DNA from: Leptoclinus maculatus
Lineage: Eukaryota; Chordata; Actinopteri; Perciformes; Stichaeidae
Length of the DNA: 64,000 nucleotides
Assembly: GCA_032191485.1 (NCBI GenBank)
Contig: JAVDOI010000016.1
Span: 7,350,270-7,414,269 of the forward strand
Direction: 5' to 3'
Position 1 is the first letter of the stretch. Each line of letters begins with the position of its first letter. A program made the translations under genes and the position numbers. Below are positions 1-12,356 of the stretch, in pieces. Below the pieces are notes generated by a model that was not told where the DNA came from, searched no databases, and was given only the letters and a program-made list of their open reading frames with translations.

Positions 1-2234
1 ATGTTTGTTAATTCAGGGGACAGGAAGCAAGGCCGGGTCCTTACAGAATGGCTTTGAAAAGGTATTTATATATATATATACCTCAATCTGCATCAGGCTA
101 ATTTAGTAGTACAAAAAATGAGTTGCATATTTTTTGGGTGCTTTGGAGGCCTTTTGTAAATTATTTCGGGGTACGATCACAATTGAAACAACATTTTTCA
201 TATCTTAATATAAAAACATCTGTTGCTGTTTGGAGCCCTTTTAGTTGGGGGCCCCAGGCACAACAGTTATGTTTTTTCGCCGGTGTTTCTGACCGTGACT
301 TGGGTGTGTGATGCAGATATGGCAGGTGTATTGCTCAGGACCCAAGGCAGCGCATTGTTGAGTGTGAATTGTTTGGATGAGCGGTTCTGGAGAAAGCCGC
401 AGACGGGAATACCGCAGGCCAAGCAATCGGTCTGTTCTGAACAGATATGTTTTTAAACGGGCACTCCAGTAGTTAAGTCTAAATCATTGTCTCCTCTGTG
501 CGCAGTCTCTCGGCTTAAAAAAGTGAAGTTTGAAGAACATAGATTGTGGGACGGGAATTTAAAAATAGGTGAAACACCTTAGTCTTCTTTCAATTCCCAG
601 GAGGAGGGCGTCAGGATTGTTCTGACGCCCAAGGGTGGAATAAGATACCATTTGATCATCTTGGTTGCTGCACTGTCTAAAGATCAAATAAATGAAAATC
701 CTGACACTTTGGATGCTTGTTACCCCATTGTCTCTTTCTTCTTTCTCATATCTGGGGATTGTATAAAAAATGAGTTCCCTGATGTAAATGCTGAAAAGGC
801 ATGTCCAAAAATGACGGGGAAATCTGGGATAATGATGCTACCATACGAAGGCATTGTCTGAAAATCTGACTTTTGTACAGTGGCATTTACATAGTGACAT
901 TTTAATATACTAGTATTTCTGACCTGTCACTGAGATTATTATCCAATCAATCCAGTGTTCGCACTTTAAAATAACTAAGTAAGTAATTTGTGTATTCCCA
1001 GTAGATCGTGACAACTAGCTAATGTTGGTCTTTAGTAATGTAGCTCCTAGTCTCACTACTCTCAGAGAGTAAAAGCAGAGTTATTGGCCTTGAAAGCACA
1101 CATTATGAGAATCTTGTTTTTTGATATTATTGATAGCATGCCATTTTGAGACTCAAACCAAAACTAATCACTCAGCTGATGGTGTCAAATTTCTGATGTG
1201 TAGATGCTGGCCGGGCTGGAACATTTTGGCAGTTTTTCATCTGAAGGAGCAACAGTGTCTCTCCACAGATTTGATAATGTGTCTCAAGAGTTGAGGGAGA
1301 AGCGGTCGTGTGACCTTATAAATTCAAGATAAGCCCTTGAGGAGAAGTAAGACACTGACTATAAAACATAACCTCGCTTCATAAATGTGCAGAAGGGGGT
1401 TTGCAGACACTGAAGTGTAAGAGCTTGAAGTTTGTGTTGCTGTGTGTTTTGTGTAGCACTTTGCTTCGGGCTGGCAGCAGGTCAGAGAAGCCTTCTGTGT
1501 TGGGGGAGCACTGCTTCATAAATGCCTTCTAGGTTATTTGCCCTTTTAGCTTTAAGCTCCTCAGGTGATCAGCGTCAACAATGCGCCCAGAAATCAGTTT
1601 CTGAAAAGGGCACAGAGGCAAGGCAGTTCAACAGTGCCCTTGAATCCTACTTGCAAGAGCTTGAGAGTGCTTTTAGGTTACACAAGTTTAGCTCCACAAG
1701 AGGGGACTCCTTGTTGAATTAACCCTGATTAATTTGGTTTAAACTTCATTCATCCAGCTGACACCCTGTCAAAACTGGCCAGACGAGTAACTTTGACTCA
1801 GATGATTAAGCGCTTCAATGAACGAGTGATCTTAATTCACTCTCTGGACACTTCTTTGACTGTTGCTTTGGCACTTTGAACCTTCGCTGCGCCTGGCTCT
1901 CGTTCACATGTTGTCAACACATGGACACCTCGAATGAACGAATGTCTCTCTCCTCCGTTGATGGTTCATAATTAGCATCTAATTGTCTCTCGTTCCAAAT
2001 GATAATTTGACATAATGTCCCCTTTAAAGCCGCCTGACAAATTGCTCTGTGCACCGAGCTGCACCTTGGTGGCTGCATGTTTTACAGTTAATTACATTTT
2101 CTCCCTTCCTTGAAAAGACATTGCAAAAAAAAGACTTACCTGTGGAATGTCTAAATGACTCCACAGTCTGGAGGCCTTTTTGGCTTTCAGAAGTGCACTT
2201 CTGAATCCAAACCACTTGCTTCCATTACGCATGT

Positions 2235-2945
2235 ATTGAGAAAGGATAAGGATAAGGACGTTTATTGTCATCGTAAAAACATACAACGAAATTAAGTTGG
2301 CGACTCATCAGTCAGTACAGCAGCAACAAGGTAAAGAATGTATAAAAAACATTAAGACAAGGCATTTCTGATTTAAAACAAGACATTCAATGAATACATA
2401 CAAGATAAAACACAGGCATCAATGGCTTTAAAGTGAAAAAAGTGCTTCGTTAAAGTGCCGTTTTATTGCCTATTTTTGTTTCTCCGCAGCATTGTGAGCT
2501 GGGTGGGTGGGTGGGTGGTGTTGGGGGGGGGGGGGTGATGGAGGAAACCGCTCTGGGGAAAAAGCTGTTCCTCAGCCTGTTAGTCCGGGTTTTGATAGTC
2601 CTGTATCTCCTTCCTGATGGCAGGGGAACAAACAGCGAGTGACCCGGGTGTGTGATCTCTTTGCAGATGTTGCTGGCCTTCTTCTGGAGGCGGCCAGCAT
2701 ACACAGTGTCCAGGTCAGGGGGGGGTAACTCCCTCAATCCTCTGTGCTGTTTTAACCACACGGGCCAGATCCCTCCTGTTCTCTGCTGTGCAGCTGGCAT
2801 ACCACACAGTAAAGCAGTGACAGAGGATGCTTTCAATCACGCTTCTGTAGAAGTTTACCAGAAGTTCAGGGGGCAGGCCGGCTTTCTTTAGCTTCCTCGG
2901 GAAGAAGAGCCTCTGCTGGGCTTTCTTCACCAGGTGACCAAAGCC
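2235..2945 (-). pseudogene. 5'-truncated, frameshifted LINE 3' end (L2/CR1 group reverse transcriptase)
   Basis: On the minus strand this encodes the C-terminal tail of a non-LTR retrotransposon polyprotein. The first part reads LVKKAQQR, then LPPELLVNFYRSVIESIL. A second part in another frame reads THPGHSLFVPLPSGRRYRTI and then RLRNSFFPRAV. These blocks are typical of the region after the reverse transcriptase in fish L2/CR1-like LINEs. The frame changes near the G run at about 2717-2725, so the copy is dead. The 3' end carries AATTTCGTTGTATG, then GACAATAAA, and finishes in tandem TTATCC units at about 2235-2250, as expected for this LINE type. The 5' end is lost at about 2945. The family name is inferred, since I could not search a repeat library. 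Confidence 0.8.
2499..2537. repeat. GGGT tandem units plus long G run
   Basis: Several GGGT units are followed by TGTT and a run of 13 or more G. It lies inside the LINE fragment, just after the coding tail on that strand, and could form a G-quadruplex. The length of such a run is prone to sequencing error. Confidence 0.85.
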
Positions 2946-3312
2946 TATTTATTGACTTACAGCAGCATTTAGAGGGATCTAAAAGGTTTCATCTCAACGT
3001 CTTTGAAATAAGGATACGTTGTTTGAAAAGCTGCTGTGCAGAGTGAGTGAACATTTAATTTCCATAGAAATAATTAACATGCCTGCTTGTTGAATTGTTC
3101 AACATCCTTCAATGGATTTTAGAGAATATTATCTCAGCCAGGGGTTTTGCTTGAGATGTGTGTGTGTGTATGTGTGATACATTTAGACTCTCTAATACTA
3201 ATTGATATCCCTAATCCTATCTCATTATGTTTTTCTACTGTAATACCACCCATGCCATGTGAATCTGTGTTTGCACAGCGATGGTCTCATTTTGTTTCGC
3301 CTTTGTCTTCAG

Positions 3313-3479
3313 GTCCAAGGATCTGATCAAGGAGGCCATTTTGGACAATGACTTCATGAAGAACCTGGAGCTGTCGCAGATTCAAGAGATCGTGGACTGC
3401 ATGTACCCTGTGGATTATGGAAAGGACAGCTGCATCATTAAGGAAGGCGATGTGGGCTCACTGGTCTACGTCATGGAAG
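3313..3479 (+). CDS. prkg1: prkg1 exon A: start of CNB domain A
   Basis: This internal coding exon of cGMP-dependent protein kinase 1 is 167 bp. The acceptor ends in TTGTCTTCAG and the donor is GTAAGA. The first base completes an Arg codon and the last base opens an Asp codon completed by exon B. The translation starts SKDLIKEAILDNDFMKNLEL, then QIQEIVDCMYPV and KEGDVGSLVYVME, matching human PKG I-alpha from about Ser89 to Glu143. It covers the N-terminal helices and first strands of CNB-A. Cys117, one of two cysteines known to form a redox disulfide in CNB-A, is present in VDCMYPV. One visible change from human is VDYGKD for VEYGKD. The protein is cytosolic and binds cGMP. The dimerising leucine zipper and autoinhibitory segment are encoded upstream of the window. 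Confidence 0.97.
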
Positions 3480-6400
3480 GTAAGAGAGAGCACACATGCC
3501 ACCGATGTAAACATCTATCCTGCAATGAAACCCAAGCCACAATGAGAAAGAGTAGACTTACCCCAAGACGAATAGCTACTCTTTTCAAACCGATTCAAGT
3601 AGATCTGTAGGGCTGTGTCTGGCGAGCTTTAGGAGCGCCAGCATGACAATGACAAAAAATAAATGAAAGAGCATTATTGATGGGTATCTGCAGAGCGATG
3701 AACCCAAATTCAAAACTTCACTTTGTGATGCTCTATTATTCACTCATGTCCCATTGATTTTATTTTGTGGGATGCTGGGATCCTTTCTATTTCATTCTAT
3801 TTCAGCGGTATTGTTTCAGCGTGGGGTATTTATACTCATCTTTTTCTTTTGAAAATGAGCCTCGATGATAGAGAGTGTGAGAGCTCTGACGACAAGAACA
3901 ACAGTCCACGCTGCCTGGCGCTGATGGGATTTGTTGAAAGGGCATTTTCGCACAACCGATGCCGCTACAAAATGTTCAGAGAGCCCTCGTCAATGACAAT
4001 AGATTTGACCTCAGGGAAAATGGCCTCAATCAGTGCTTGCACAATATAACTGATCATTACATAGAGGTGAACTTCGACACTCACCGACTTAATATAGATT
4101 AAAATATATAACGTCTAAATTACTATTATTGCTCACTGCCTCTTTAAAACCTTAATTACTTGCATTTAGCTCTCGCATACAATCAATTGCATGGACGGTG
4201 TAAATGATCTAATATGAATTGAAAATGTTTCACGATGGAAATACATTTCTCTAAACCACAAACAACATGGCAGAATGAAGAGAAGGAGATAATAAAGAAA
4301 CTGAAAAGCCATAAGCTTGAATCTTTTTGGTTGGTATATAGCCAGTGGCATTTAAAGGTTAATACTTTACAAGGAAGAATGCTGATAGTGATTGTTGCCC
4401 CCATTGTTTCATGTCGGCCACTTACTATTTTAATTATTGAGTTGGAAAGACATTTCCCAGATGTGGGATGGTAGAACCAAAATAATGAGAAGGCAAATTT
4501 TCAAAACTCAGAGACTTTTTCTTTTGTAAGTTCAGTTCCATCACAACTCTATAATTCTATAAATACATTCTCTTCAAGCCGAGGCAGACAGGATTTGTCA
4601 CATGTGAAAGGGCTCCAGAGACAGACGGTGTCTGTGTTGGGATGCCAGCAGAAGTTGTTTTATGGCTGCTTTCCGTCTTCATCTGGTCTTTAGTGAGTCA
4701 CTGGGTCTGAATTCAAAGACTTTTTGTGGCGCATCTGAGAACTGTGACTTTAAAGGTTATTGTATTAGGGAGCTGACTCAGTCATATTGATTAGTAGACC
4801 ACCAGAGATCTCTCTCTCTCTACTGCCATCTTGGAGAAACGGATAAAGGGTAATTATATTAAGCACAATGATATACATTTTCAGGATGGGGAGCAATTAT
4901 TTCAGTGTTCAGCACACCTGCCGAGCACACCTTTCAACACCATGGACAGCGCCTCAGCAGACGAAAAAGTTAGGTTTTGTCTCCCAAAATCCACCAGAAC
5001 ATAGTTTATTTGAAAACTGTCTAATAACACTAGGAAACACAAAATACAAGGATTGCATTTGTGTAATCATAACATATTTATTGATTGTCAGATACCCTTT
5101 GAAAACTAAACAGACGTTATTAGCCAGTGTGCACAAGTTCAGGCTGCCTGCTAAATGGCCGACTGTGACATATTTTCTGCCAGCTATTGTATATTGCTAT
5201 ATGGCCGTCTTAATATGATCTTTTATATATCGGCATTTCCACTGTACGTGACTGATAATGTCCTCTTGCAGTGTGTCCATAAACGGCCTTTATGAAGGAA
5301 GGAGTAAGCCTCCTGGAGCTCTTTAGAAAAGACAGACTGTCTCTGCAGCGTGACAGTTAATCATTAGCCTACTGTCAGGTTATGTCAGAAAGAGCCGCAA
5401 GCGCCAAAGCAACAGCCTTAACAACGAAACACTGATTGATTGACACACATAAAGACAAATCAGTAATGGGTTTAGACACTGTTTATGTTTTTATATTGGG
5501 TAAGGTAATAATGAGTAGCATAGAACATAACAAACATTTATGTGAGGGCTGAAAACAAGTATAGTATCATCATCTTAATCGGTGTAAAAACTAGAATGGC
5601 TGTAGACTCTTATACGTATATTAGTCACAGGGGCCATTTTTCTGCAGAAGTACATTTCGCTGATAAGACTTTACATTGTGGTATTGATACTTTTACTTCA
5701 GTAAAGAGAGTGCTTCCGTTCACATCACTGTTGCACTTGTCATCCCTTGTAGCTCTTATCTGCAGACTGCAGAGAGTCAGATATGTAAAGAGTCTGACAT
5801 GTAACTGGCGTCATGCAAATGAAATGCAAAACTGTGGCCTGTACAAAAGTCACCTGAGAGCAAATTTTGAAATTTGGGTATTGGGCACTGTACAAAAACA
5901 AATTGTGGATTATGTCTTTAATTCACTGGCAACCAATGAAAGGAATTTGAAGCCACATCCCTGTTTATTGATCCACCGTGTTCTGTTTAAAAAAGTTGTG
6001 GATGAAAACAGGAAAAAGAAACAGGCACGAACCCCAGATGCTGAGCTGGTGGTAAAAACAATCTGTGGTCTTTTTTTTAACGATTGCTACCATTTAATAG
6101 GTACTGAATAGATTTTAAGCTCTCCCTGTTATGAAGGCTGTGAGAAGTCGATTGTACCAGAGGTGACTCGTCATGCTAGGTCGCAAATGAGCAAGCGCCA
6201 CACTGACATGATGAATAAGTTCCTGTTGAGTGCAACAGAAAGAGAAGGGACGCCAGATACAAATCTGTAAGAGAAATAATTGTTGAAGGGCTTCGTGATT
6301 TCCTCTCAGACAGTGGTAGGGGAAAGACCTGTAGAATAAATTAAAACAGGGCTTCAATTCAACAGTGCTCATGTGCCACTAATATCAAATGTTTGGTTCA

Positions 6401-6520
6401 TTGATTTCCATTTTGTAATCCTTAAGGGAAGCTTAACATATTTATCTTCAATGAACGTAGTCAGCTCTCCCTTGCGGCCCCAAACTCTTTTCTGCTCCAC
6501 TTTCTGTTCGTCTGCATGTT

Positions 6521-6566
6521 TCTCTGTCTCTGTCTCTGTCTCTCTCTTTCTTTCTCTCTCTCTCTG

Positions 6567-6607
<41 letters not shown>

Positions 6608-6609
6608 GC
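6521..6609. repeat. CT/TCTG-rich pyrimidine tract
   Basis: About 90 bases of imperfect TC repeats broken by TG and TTT interruptions. The opposite strand gives a spurious Arg/Glu open frame. It is followed by GCCTGCAG, but no coding sequence joins it, so it is not taken as a splice acceptor. Confidence 0.9.
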
Positions 6610-9600
6610 CTGCAGTTTTCACCCTAACTGGCCTCGATTTGTTTTGCATAAAAAGCAAATGTTAAAAGCGTCCGCCCAGGGGTTGACGACTTTGTGTCAA
6701 GGTCTTTAGAGGCCCATCATAGTCTGTGACTTCTTAATGCACACTGACGTGATGTCTGCTTGTGCCACGCCGTGTAAAACATACTGCTGCGCGTGCTCAT
6801 GGTACATCATTATTCGAGTAGATGGAGTGTTCACTGCTCAGCCACTGGTGTCATTTCTTAGTGAGACTTGGCAGGCTAATCATTAACGCTTTGCCACGGG
6901 GCTGACATCGTTTATCACGCATCATCTAATCAAATGAGGCACAAGTAAACTACACCAATACAAAAAATAGAATCATTGTGTGTTACATCATTACCATTTT
7001 ATTTATTTTTTTTAAGTTACGAAAGCATATGCATAACGTATTACCCCCTATAATAAAGAAAAGACTGATATCACAGCCTCCCTGTTTGAACAACCTCAGA
7101 GCATTAAGCTTTTGTTGCAGATGCACCTGATAATTAAAGATCAGACGACACAGGAGCTGAAGAAACAGAATGGATTCTGGCTCTGGCTCGCATCTACGAT
7201 GAGGCCGCCATAGCTGCCTTAATGAACGTTTGCTGTATTTTGGGCATCCACTGGGCTGTAACTAACGGTCCACTTTAACATATTGATTGCAACTGAGACA
7301 ATAGCGCTCGCGTTTCCATGGAGACGAGAGACGCTTTTGATTGGCTGTGTCGTCCACGAAGACCCGTACAGGTGGCTGATGATAATAACTAGCATAATCG
7401 CATCCAATTACTATCAAGTACTGCCATGACAGTAAAACCCCATTGATTTTCTTCATAGTCATTACTCAACTTGATCTAATGAGAGGTAGCCCTGGCTGCT
7501 GTTGCAGTAGTACACAGAGTACACCTGTCAAAGGTGTAACAGAGCCACATCCTTAGCTTTGATATCATGATCAGTTCGGATTGGCATGAACACATGGAAA
7601 GCTGAGCTGAGGCCAAAATGCAAATGCACATGAATATAAAGGGCACATGATCGATCTAATTTCAGTGTAATCTGCAATAACAATGGTGATCATTTCACCT
7701 GTTAGCTGGGGAATAAAAAGAAGGAAAAAAGACTCAAAGTAAATGGTTTTGATACCAGAATAGGCTCATATTTGAAGTTTAATTTAGGTTGAGTTACAAT
7801 AACGGATTGACCTGCCAGCATTAAAGGTTAGCTTTAGGTTTCGTATACAAAATATTTATGTTTGTTGCTGCGAGTAAAGACTGTTTTCATTACTGATTAA
7901 TATGCCTATTTATAGTTAATTGATTGACAATTTGGGCTACAAAATGCAAGTAAATAGACAGATTGACAGATTTAAATGGCATGTTTGTCCCACCAGTGGT
8001 CCAAGACCTCAAGACATTCAATACATCAACAAATATCCCCATTTGAGAGGCTGGAACAAGAGACCTTGGGGCATTTTTAAAACAGCTCAACTGAATTGCT
8101 TCAATTCTAGTTATGTCTGGATATGGACCTTGAGATGGTTAAGTTAAATGGTTTGGTGTTGTTAATATAAAAATCTGGGCTGTACTCTCTGTCTGCACAT
8201 AACAACCACTTGGAGAGGAAAGCATTACTGAACAGTTTTGTCAGCTTTATCATGATAACAGGATGTATGAGGTCTCTCTTAACTAGGTTTCATTTTGCCA
8301 ACTTCGCATTTTTACATGAATGAATTTAATTTAGGATTCCTTCTTTTCTTTTTTTTCTTTCACCCTGTTTGGGAAACAAGTACAAGTGCATTCATTGACA
8401 AGCCTGGTCTGGAGGATGCAGGCACAGGTGATACTGACTATAAATGATGTATTTTTATCTTTTTGGGAGAACGAGCTGTCTGCCCTCATGTGTCCTTTAC
8501 TACGTTTACTGGGAGGGCAGACTGAAAAGTGAGGAGAAAGAGTGTTAATGTTACAGTATGAGTCAGCTCCAAATCCCAAGTGTTCACAGTACATTGACAG
8601 GTTCTCTGACAGGTTACCATATTAAATGCAACCATTGATGCACTGCAGACCATTTTATTCAGCTGGAGATGTTCAGGGGATTTGAAAAGACTCCTAGGAT
8701 TTGGCACTTTCTCAACACAAATTGGATAGAGTCCCAATTATATTTATTTGACCTGCTCTTAGGCAAGACAAATATAATATTTTGACAAATTTCTTCAAGA
8801 AAAGCTTAAACGGCATCCTTTTAAAGTCTGAATGTGACAGAAACAAACGTGCTGTTTTGAGGCTTATGCCAAACTACTCCTGTCAGTCAATTTTTCTTTT
8901 TTTTTTACTGAGATATACCTCTGAATAACAATGAATGGCGATGTTTACCCACTGTGACTCGATACTAGTTTCTCTCGAAGGGGAGTATTTGATGGTTTTT
9001 TGACTCCTTGACACTCAAGACGCTTGGTAGACATGACTGTGTGTGCGAGCACTGACACTGATCTGTTTGCGTGCTTCTCTAATCAAATATAAACAGCATA
9101 TTTTATCCTGTTAATAATCCCCCTGTAGCTTCCACTAGCACTTTATCTTGCCTGTCACCTTGTACACTACCTTACAGGCTGAGTTATTAAAACCTGACGT
9201 GAAAACGGATATCCAGAGTTCCCTTTAATGTTCATCATCAGCTCCAGTATAAAATATATTAGTTCTTCAACCTCAAAATAATATGAACTTAATGGCAACC
9301 AGCCAAAAGAACAACCAGTCTACCACCTGAACAAGTATCAAGTGGACCAATTTGTTGAAGAAATACAACAGATGAATGTCTCTGTCTGAGACTCGTCCTC
9401 TCACTGTGCCACAGGCTTGAGTGTCATAGAGAGATGCCCTCTGTGCTCACTGGCCTATGAGGCAGAGTAAAGGGAGATGATCACCTGTCTCCTCCTGAGC
9501 AGAGTATAGAGATGTAATCAACAGGGGCACCTGAGTGTGACTCAGTGTCATGTGTGAGAGGACATGAAGCAAATTACTACTGCTACTGCCTTTGATAAAC

Positions 9601-9706
9601 TATCGGCTGATTATTATGATATATTCGCATACTAATAAGCTAATATGGAGATAGAGAATGCATTGGGTTACACAAATGTGAGTGCACAAACCCACTGCAC
9701 CACATT

Positions 9707-9719
9707 GTTGCCTGGCAAC
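9707..9719. promoter_or_regulatory. candidate X-box (RFX-type) motif, 1-nt spacer
   Basis: GTTGCCTGGCAAC is a perfect inverted repeat of GTTGCC around one base. It fits the vertebrate RFX consensus GTNRCC, 0-3 bases, RGYAAC. It lies within intron A-B. Function is inferred from the motif only. Confidence 0.35.
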
Positions 9720-9977
9720 TTAACTAATGCAGCCCAGGAAAGCAAAATGGTCACAGAATTTGAGCTGATTGGCCCCAGAGAATACAGCTTGTAGCACGCA
9801 TTCAATACAACAACCCGCTGCCTATTGTATCTTGACAGCACTGTACAGCGGCCAATTGTAGTTTAATAATGAACCTTAACCCACCGCTGAGGCTCAAACT
9901 CACCCCGCCTGCTGAGAAGGCTTCTCAGGGGAACTCAATTTCAACTACTTGGGACATAAATCGAATTGAGGGTTGAC

Positions 9978-9980
<3 letters not shown>

Positions 9981-10018
<38 letters not shown>
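9981..10018. repeat. TG dinucleotide microsatellite
   Basis: Uninterrupted GT units for about 38 bases. Confidence 0.95.
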
Positions 10019-10020
<2 letters not shown>

Positions 10021-10947
10021 CTTAGTAACATGGCATCCAATACTATTATGACCAGGCGATTGAGTCACATATAGCCGGCACTCTTCAAGGCTGTCGGCTC
10101 TCATGATAACCCTATTGAGGTAAAAGGTGAGGGGTCTGTAATTGGAATGACATTTAAACACACTCCCATGTTATCTCCCACAAATCAAAAGTCAGGCTCA
10201 GGTAGTAGCCCTTTATCTGTCCACTTAAATGTGGCCGCCCCTCCCCGTTATAATGAAATGAAAGATGGAACTAGGTTGACAAAGTTGCGCATTACTATAT
10301 GAAAACACGTGTAATGACATTTTTCCATGTAGCTGCAGCCGGAAATGTCACAGAGTGATATTAATTCTCTTACACCTCTTAGAAATCTATACAGCACGTG
10401 TGCGGGTGTAATCCTTTTTACCTTTTTATTCACATGACTGTCAGCAACTGTTGAGGCATGAAAAATCAATTACAGTGAAGTAAAAAAAAAATGTATTTTA
10501 ACTTTTTAGCATCTTTGCAATTTGATTTCTGATTCAAAGCTGAGTTTTAACAAAGGCTCTATAGTTCAACGCAATATCAGAAATACATTTTTTTTATTCA
10601 TGAAAAGTGGTGAAAAGAGATGAAAACATGTGGACAGTTTTCTACACACTACACCACATTCAGGTGCCTTGTTGGATTTTCAGAAGGTGGGAATCCACCA
10701 GCATTTGCTGACACACACAATAGCCGAATTATCTGAAATACCTCTAACAAGATGAATAAAACGTCCGCTAATGTGTCATTTATGTGCAAATGGTGTGCAT
10801 GCGTGTGTTGCAGACTAATAATCTCACCTACGCTGAGCAGTGCACCATCTGCCCTGAACTAGTGAAAATACGCTTGTCTGGCAAGTGTCTTTTCTCATTT
10901 GCCCTCTCTACCTCGAAGTCCTTCCCTTTGTCACTTTTACACAAACG

Positions 10948-10973
10948 CACACACACACACACACACACACACA
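10948..10973. repeat. CA dinucleotide microsatellite
   Basis: Thirteen CA units after ACAAACG. It is opposite in polarity to the TG arrays at 11442 and 11627. Confidence 0.95.
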
Positions 10974-11439
10974 GGTTCAAGTTATCGATTAAAAATGCTT
11001 ACAAAACCAGAGACATGCACCAGTTTTCCCACCATCGCTCCTCCTCACATTTTACCGACTTTGACCCCAATCTGTCCTCTTGTCACCATCTTTCTCCACT
11101 TGCTCATCACTACCACTTTTTTTTACAACTGCCTTATTCTTCTTTGTCTCTCTTCACCCACACACCTGTCCATCTTACCTCATTTTCATTCTGCTATTCT
11201 CTTGATACTCTTTGCCTTTTGTTCCCATACACCCCCTTTCTATTCTGTCTTTTAGTGTGAGATGGCCTTCATTTTTTTACCACTGGATAAGAATTGATCC
11301 CCATTTTCACTCCGCAGAGGCCGATGAATACACCTCGGAGCAAGAATTAATGTGTGATTTGTGAATGATCCCTGAGCCTTCAACACTCCTCTGTGGTTAA
11401 CAACGCTTTTGAGAGTTCCTCCTCTGGAAAGAAGTTGAA

Positions 11440-11441
<2 letters not shown>

Positions 11442-11473
<32 letters not shown>
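11442..11473. repeat. TG dinucleotide microsatellite
   Basis: Uninterrupted GT units, about 32 bases. Confidence 0.95.
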
Positions 11474-11475
<2 letters not shown>

Positions 11476-11623
11476 AGAGGAGTGGAGGAGGAAGAAGAAA
11501 AGGCAGAAACAGACAAAAAGAGCTTACAAACACCATTAAGTATTATGCAAATGTATTGTTTGAAACTCCATTCTTTGCTTTGACTTAAATAGGTATACAC
11601 TGTACTGTATTGAGTACGTATTT

Positions 11624-11626
<3 letters not shown>

Positions 11627-11666
<40 letters not shown>

Positions 11667-11712
11667 CGTGTGTGTGAGTGTGTGTGTGTGTGCGTGTGTG
11701 TGTGTGTGTGTG
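11627..11712. repeat. TG microsatellite with GC and GA interruptions
   Basis: About 86 bases of TG units interrupted by TGCG and TGAG. Interruptions of this kind usually stabilise length. Spurious open frames of alternating Cys/Val or Thr/His cross it. Confidence 0.95.
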
Positions 11713-12356
11713 GACTTGGAGTGATGCTGAGTGTCTGCTGTGACTGGATAAGCTGTGTGTTTGCTGAGGTTCACACTGAGGATACAAGATAGGGCACGAG
11801 TAATATGCTGTGCTACAGTGATCGATGAATCCCTTCCCTTTCTTGGGCCCCTGGTTGTGTTTTAAAATGGGGGACCAGACTTGGAAAGATACATACTTGG
11901 CGGGGTTTTGGGGGTCCTGTCCCCAAAATTCCTTTAATTTAAAACAAATTTCATGCATTTCTACACCATCGGACACCTTCACTTGCCTGGATTAGATAGT
12001 TAGAAGATGCTATGTAAACCCCAAACATGCAGAATATAAATAGCCATGTAACACTTTAAAGAGCTGACTCTTTGAACTGGCTCCTTCGCAAACGTCCAAT
12101 CTCCACCGCTGAATTCTGTCTGTTCATCGAGCTAATGTTCGATGGGCTGGCTGGCTAGCAAAGTTAGCCGACATTTTGGTTATCAGTACAATTTAAAGAT
12201 TGATTGGAGTCAGTGGGCCAAGCGGGTTCATTCAACATACATCATTCATCACAAATGAGTGATTACTTGTTTTTGTCAGTTGCTGACAGCATTAAAATGA
12301 TCATCTATATAGGCTGCTTTAATATTATCACGTGATTGCGGGGACTGTATGATGTA

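Larger units (their letters stand above)
1..3312 (+). other. prkg1: prkg1 intron upstream of exon A (partial)
   Basis: This is intronic sequence ahead of the first exon in the window. It ends in a pyrimidine-rich tract and the acceptor AG at 3311-3312. It contains a decayed LINE 3' fragment (about 2235-2945), a G-rich run inside that fragment, a 9-bp perfect GC-rich hairpin at 606-630 and a short TG run near 3158-3176. No coding exon was recognised in 1-2230. The open frames there are short and unlike any family I know. The isoform-specific first exons of PRKG1 are not visible and must lie upstream. Confidence 0.85.

Noticed and set aside
5542..6111. The longest open frame in the window (189 codons)
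   Set aside because: It starts at GTG, has no recognisable domain, lies wholly within an intron and lacks splice context. Length alone is expected by chance in 64 kb.
6461..6658. Arg/Glu-rich open frame on the minus strand
   Set aside because: It is the complement of a TC-repeat tract.
11536..11982. Open frames made of alternating Cys/Val or Thr/His (also at 44407-44778 and 59785-60109)
   Set aside because: They are translations of TG/CA microsatellites.
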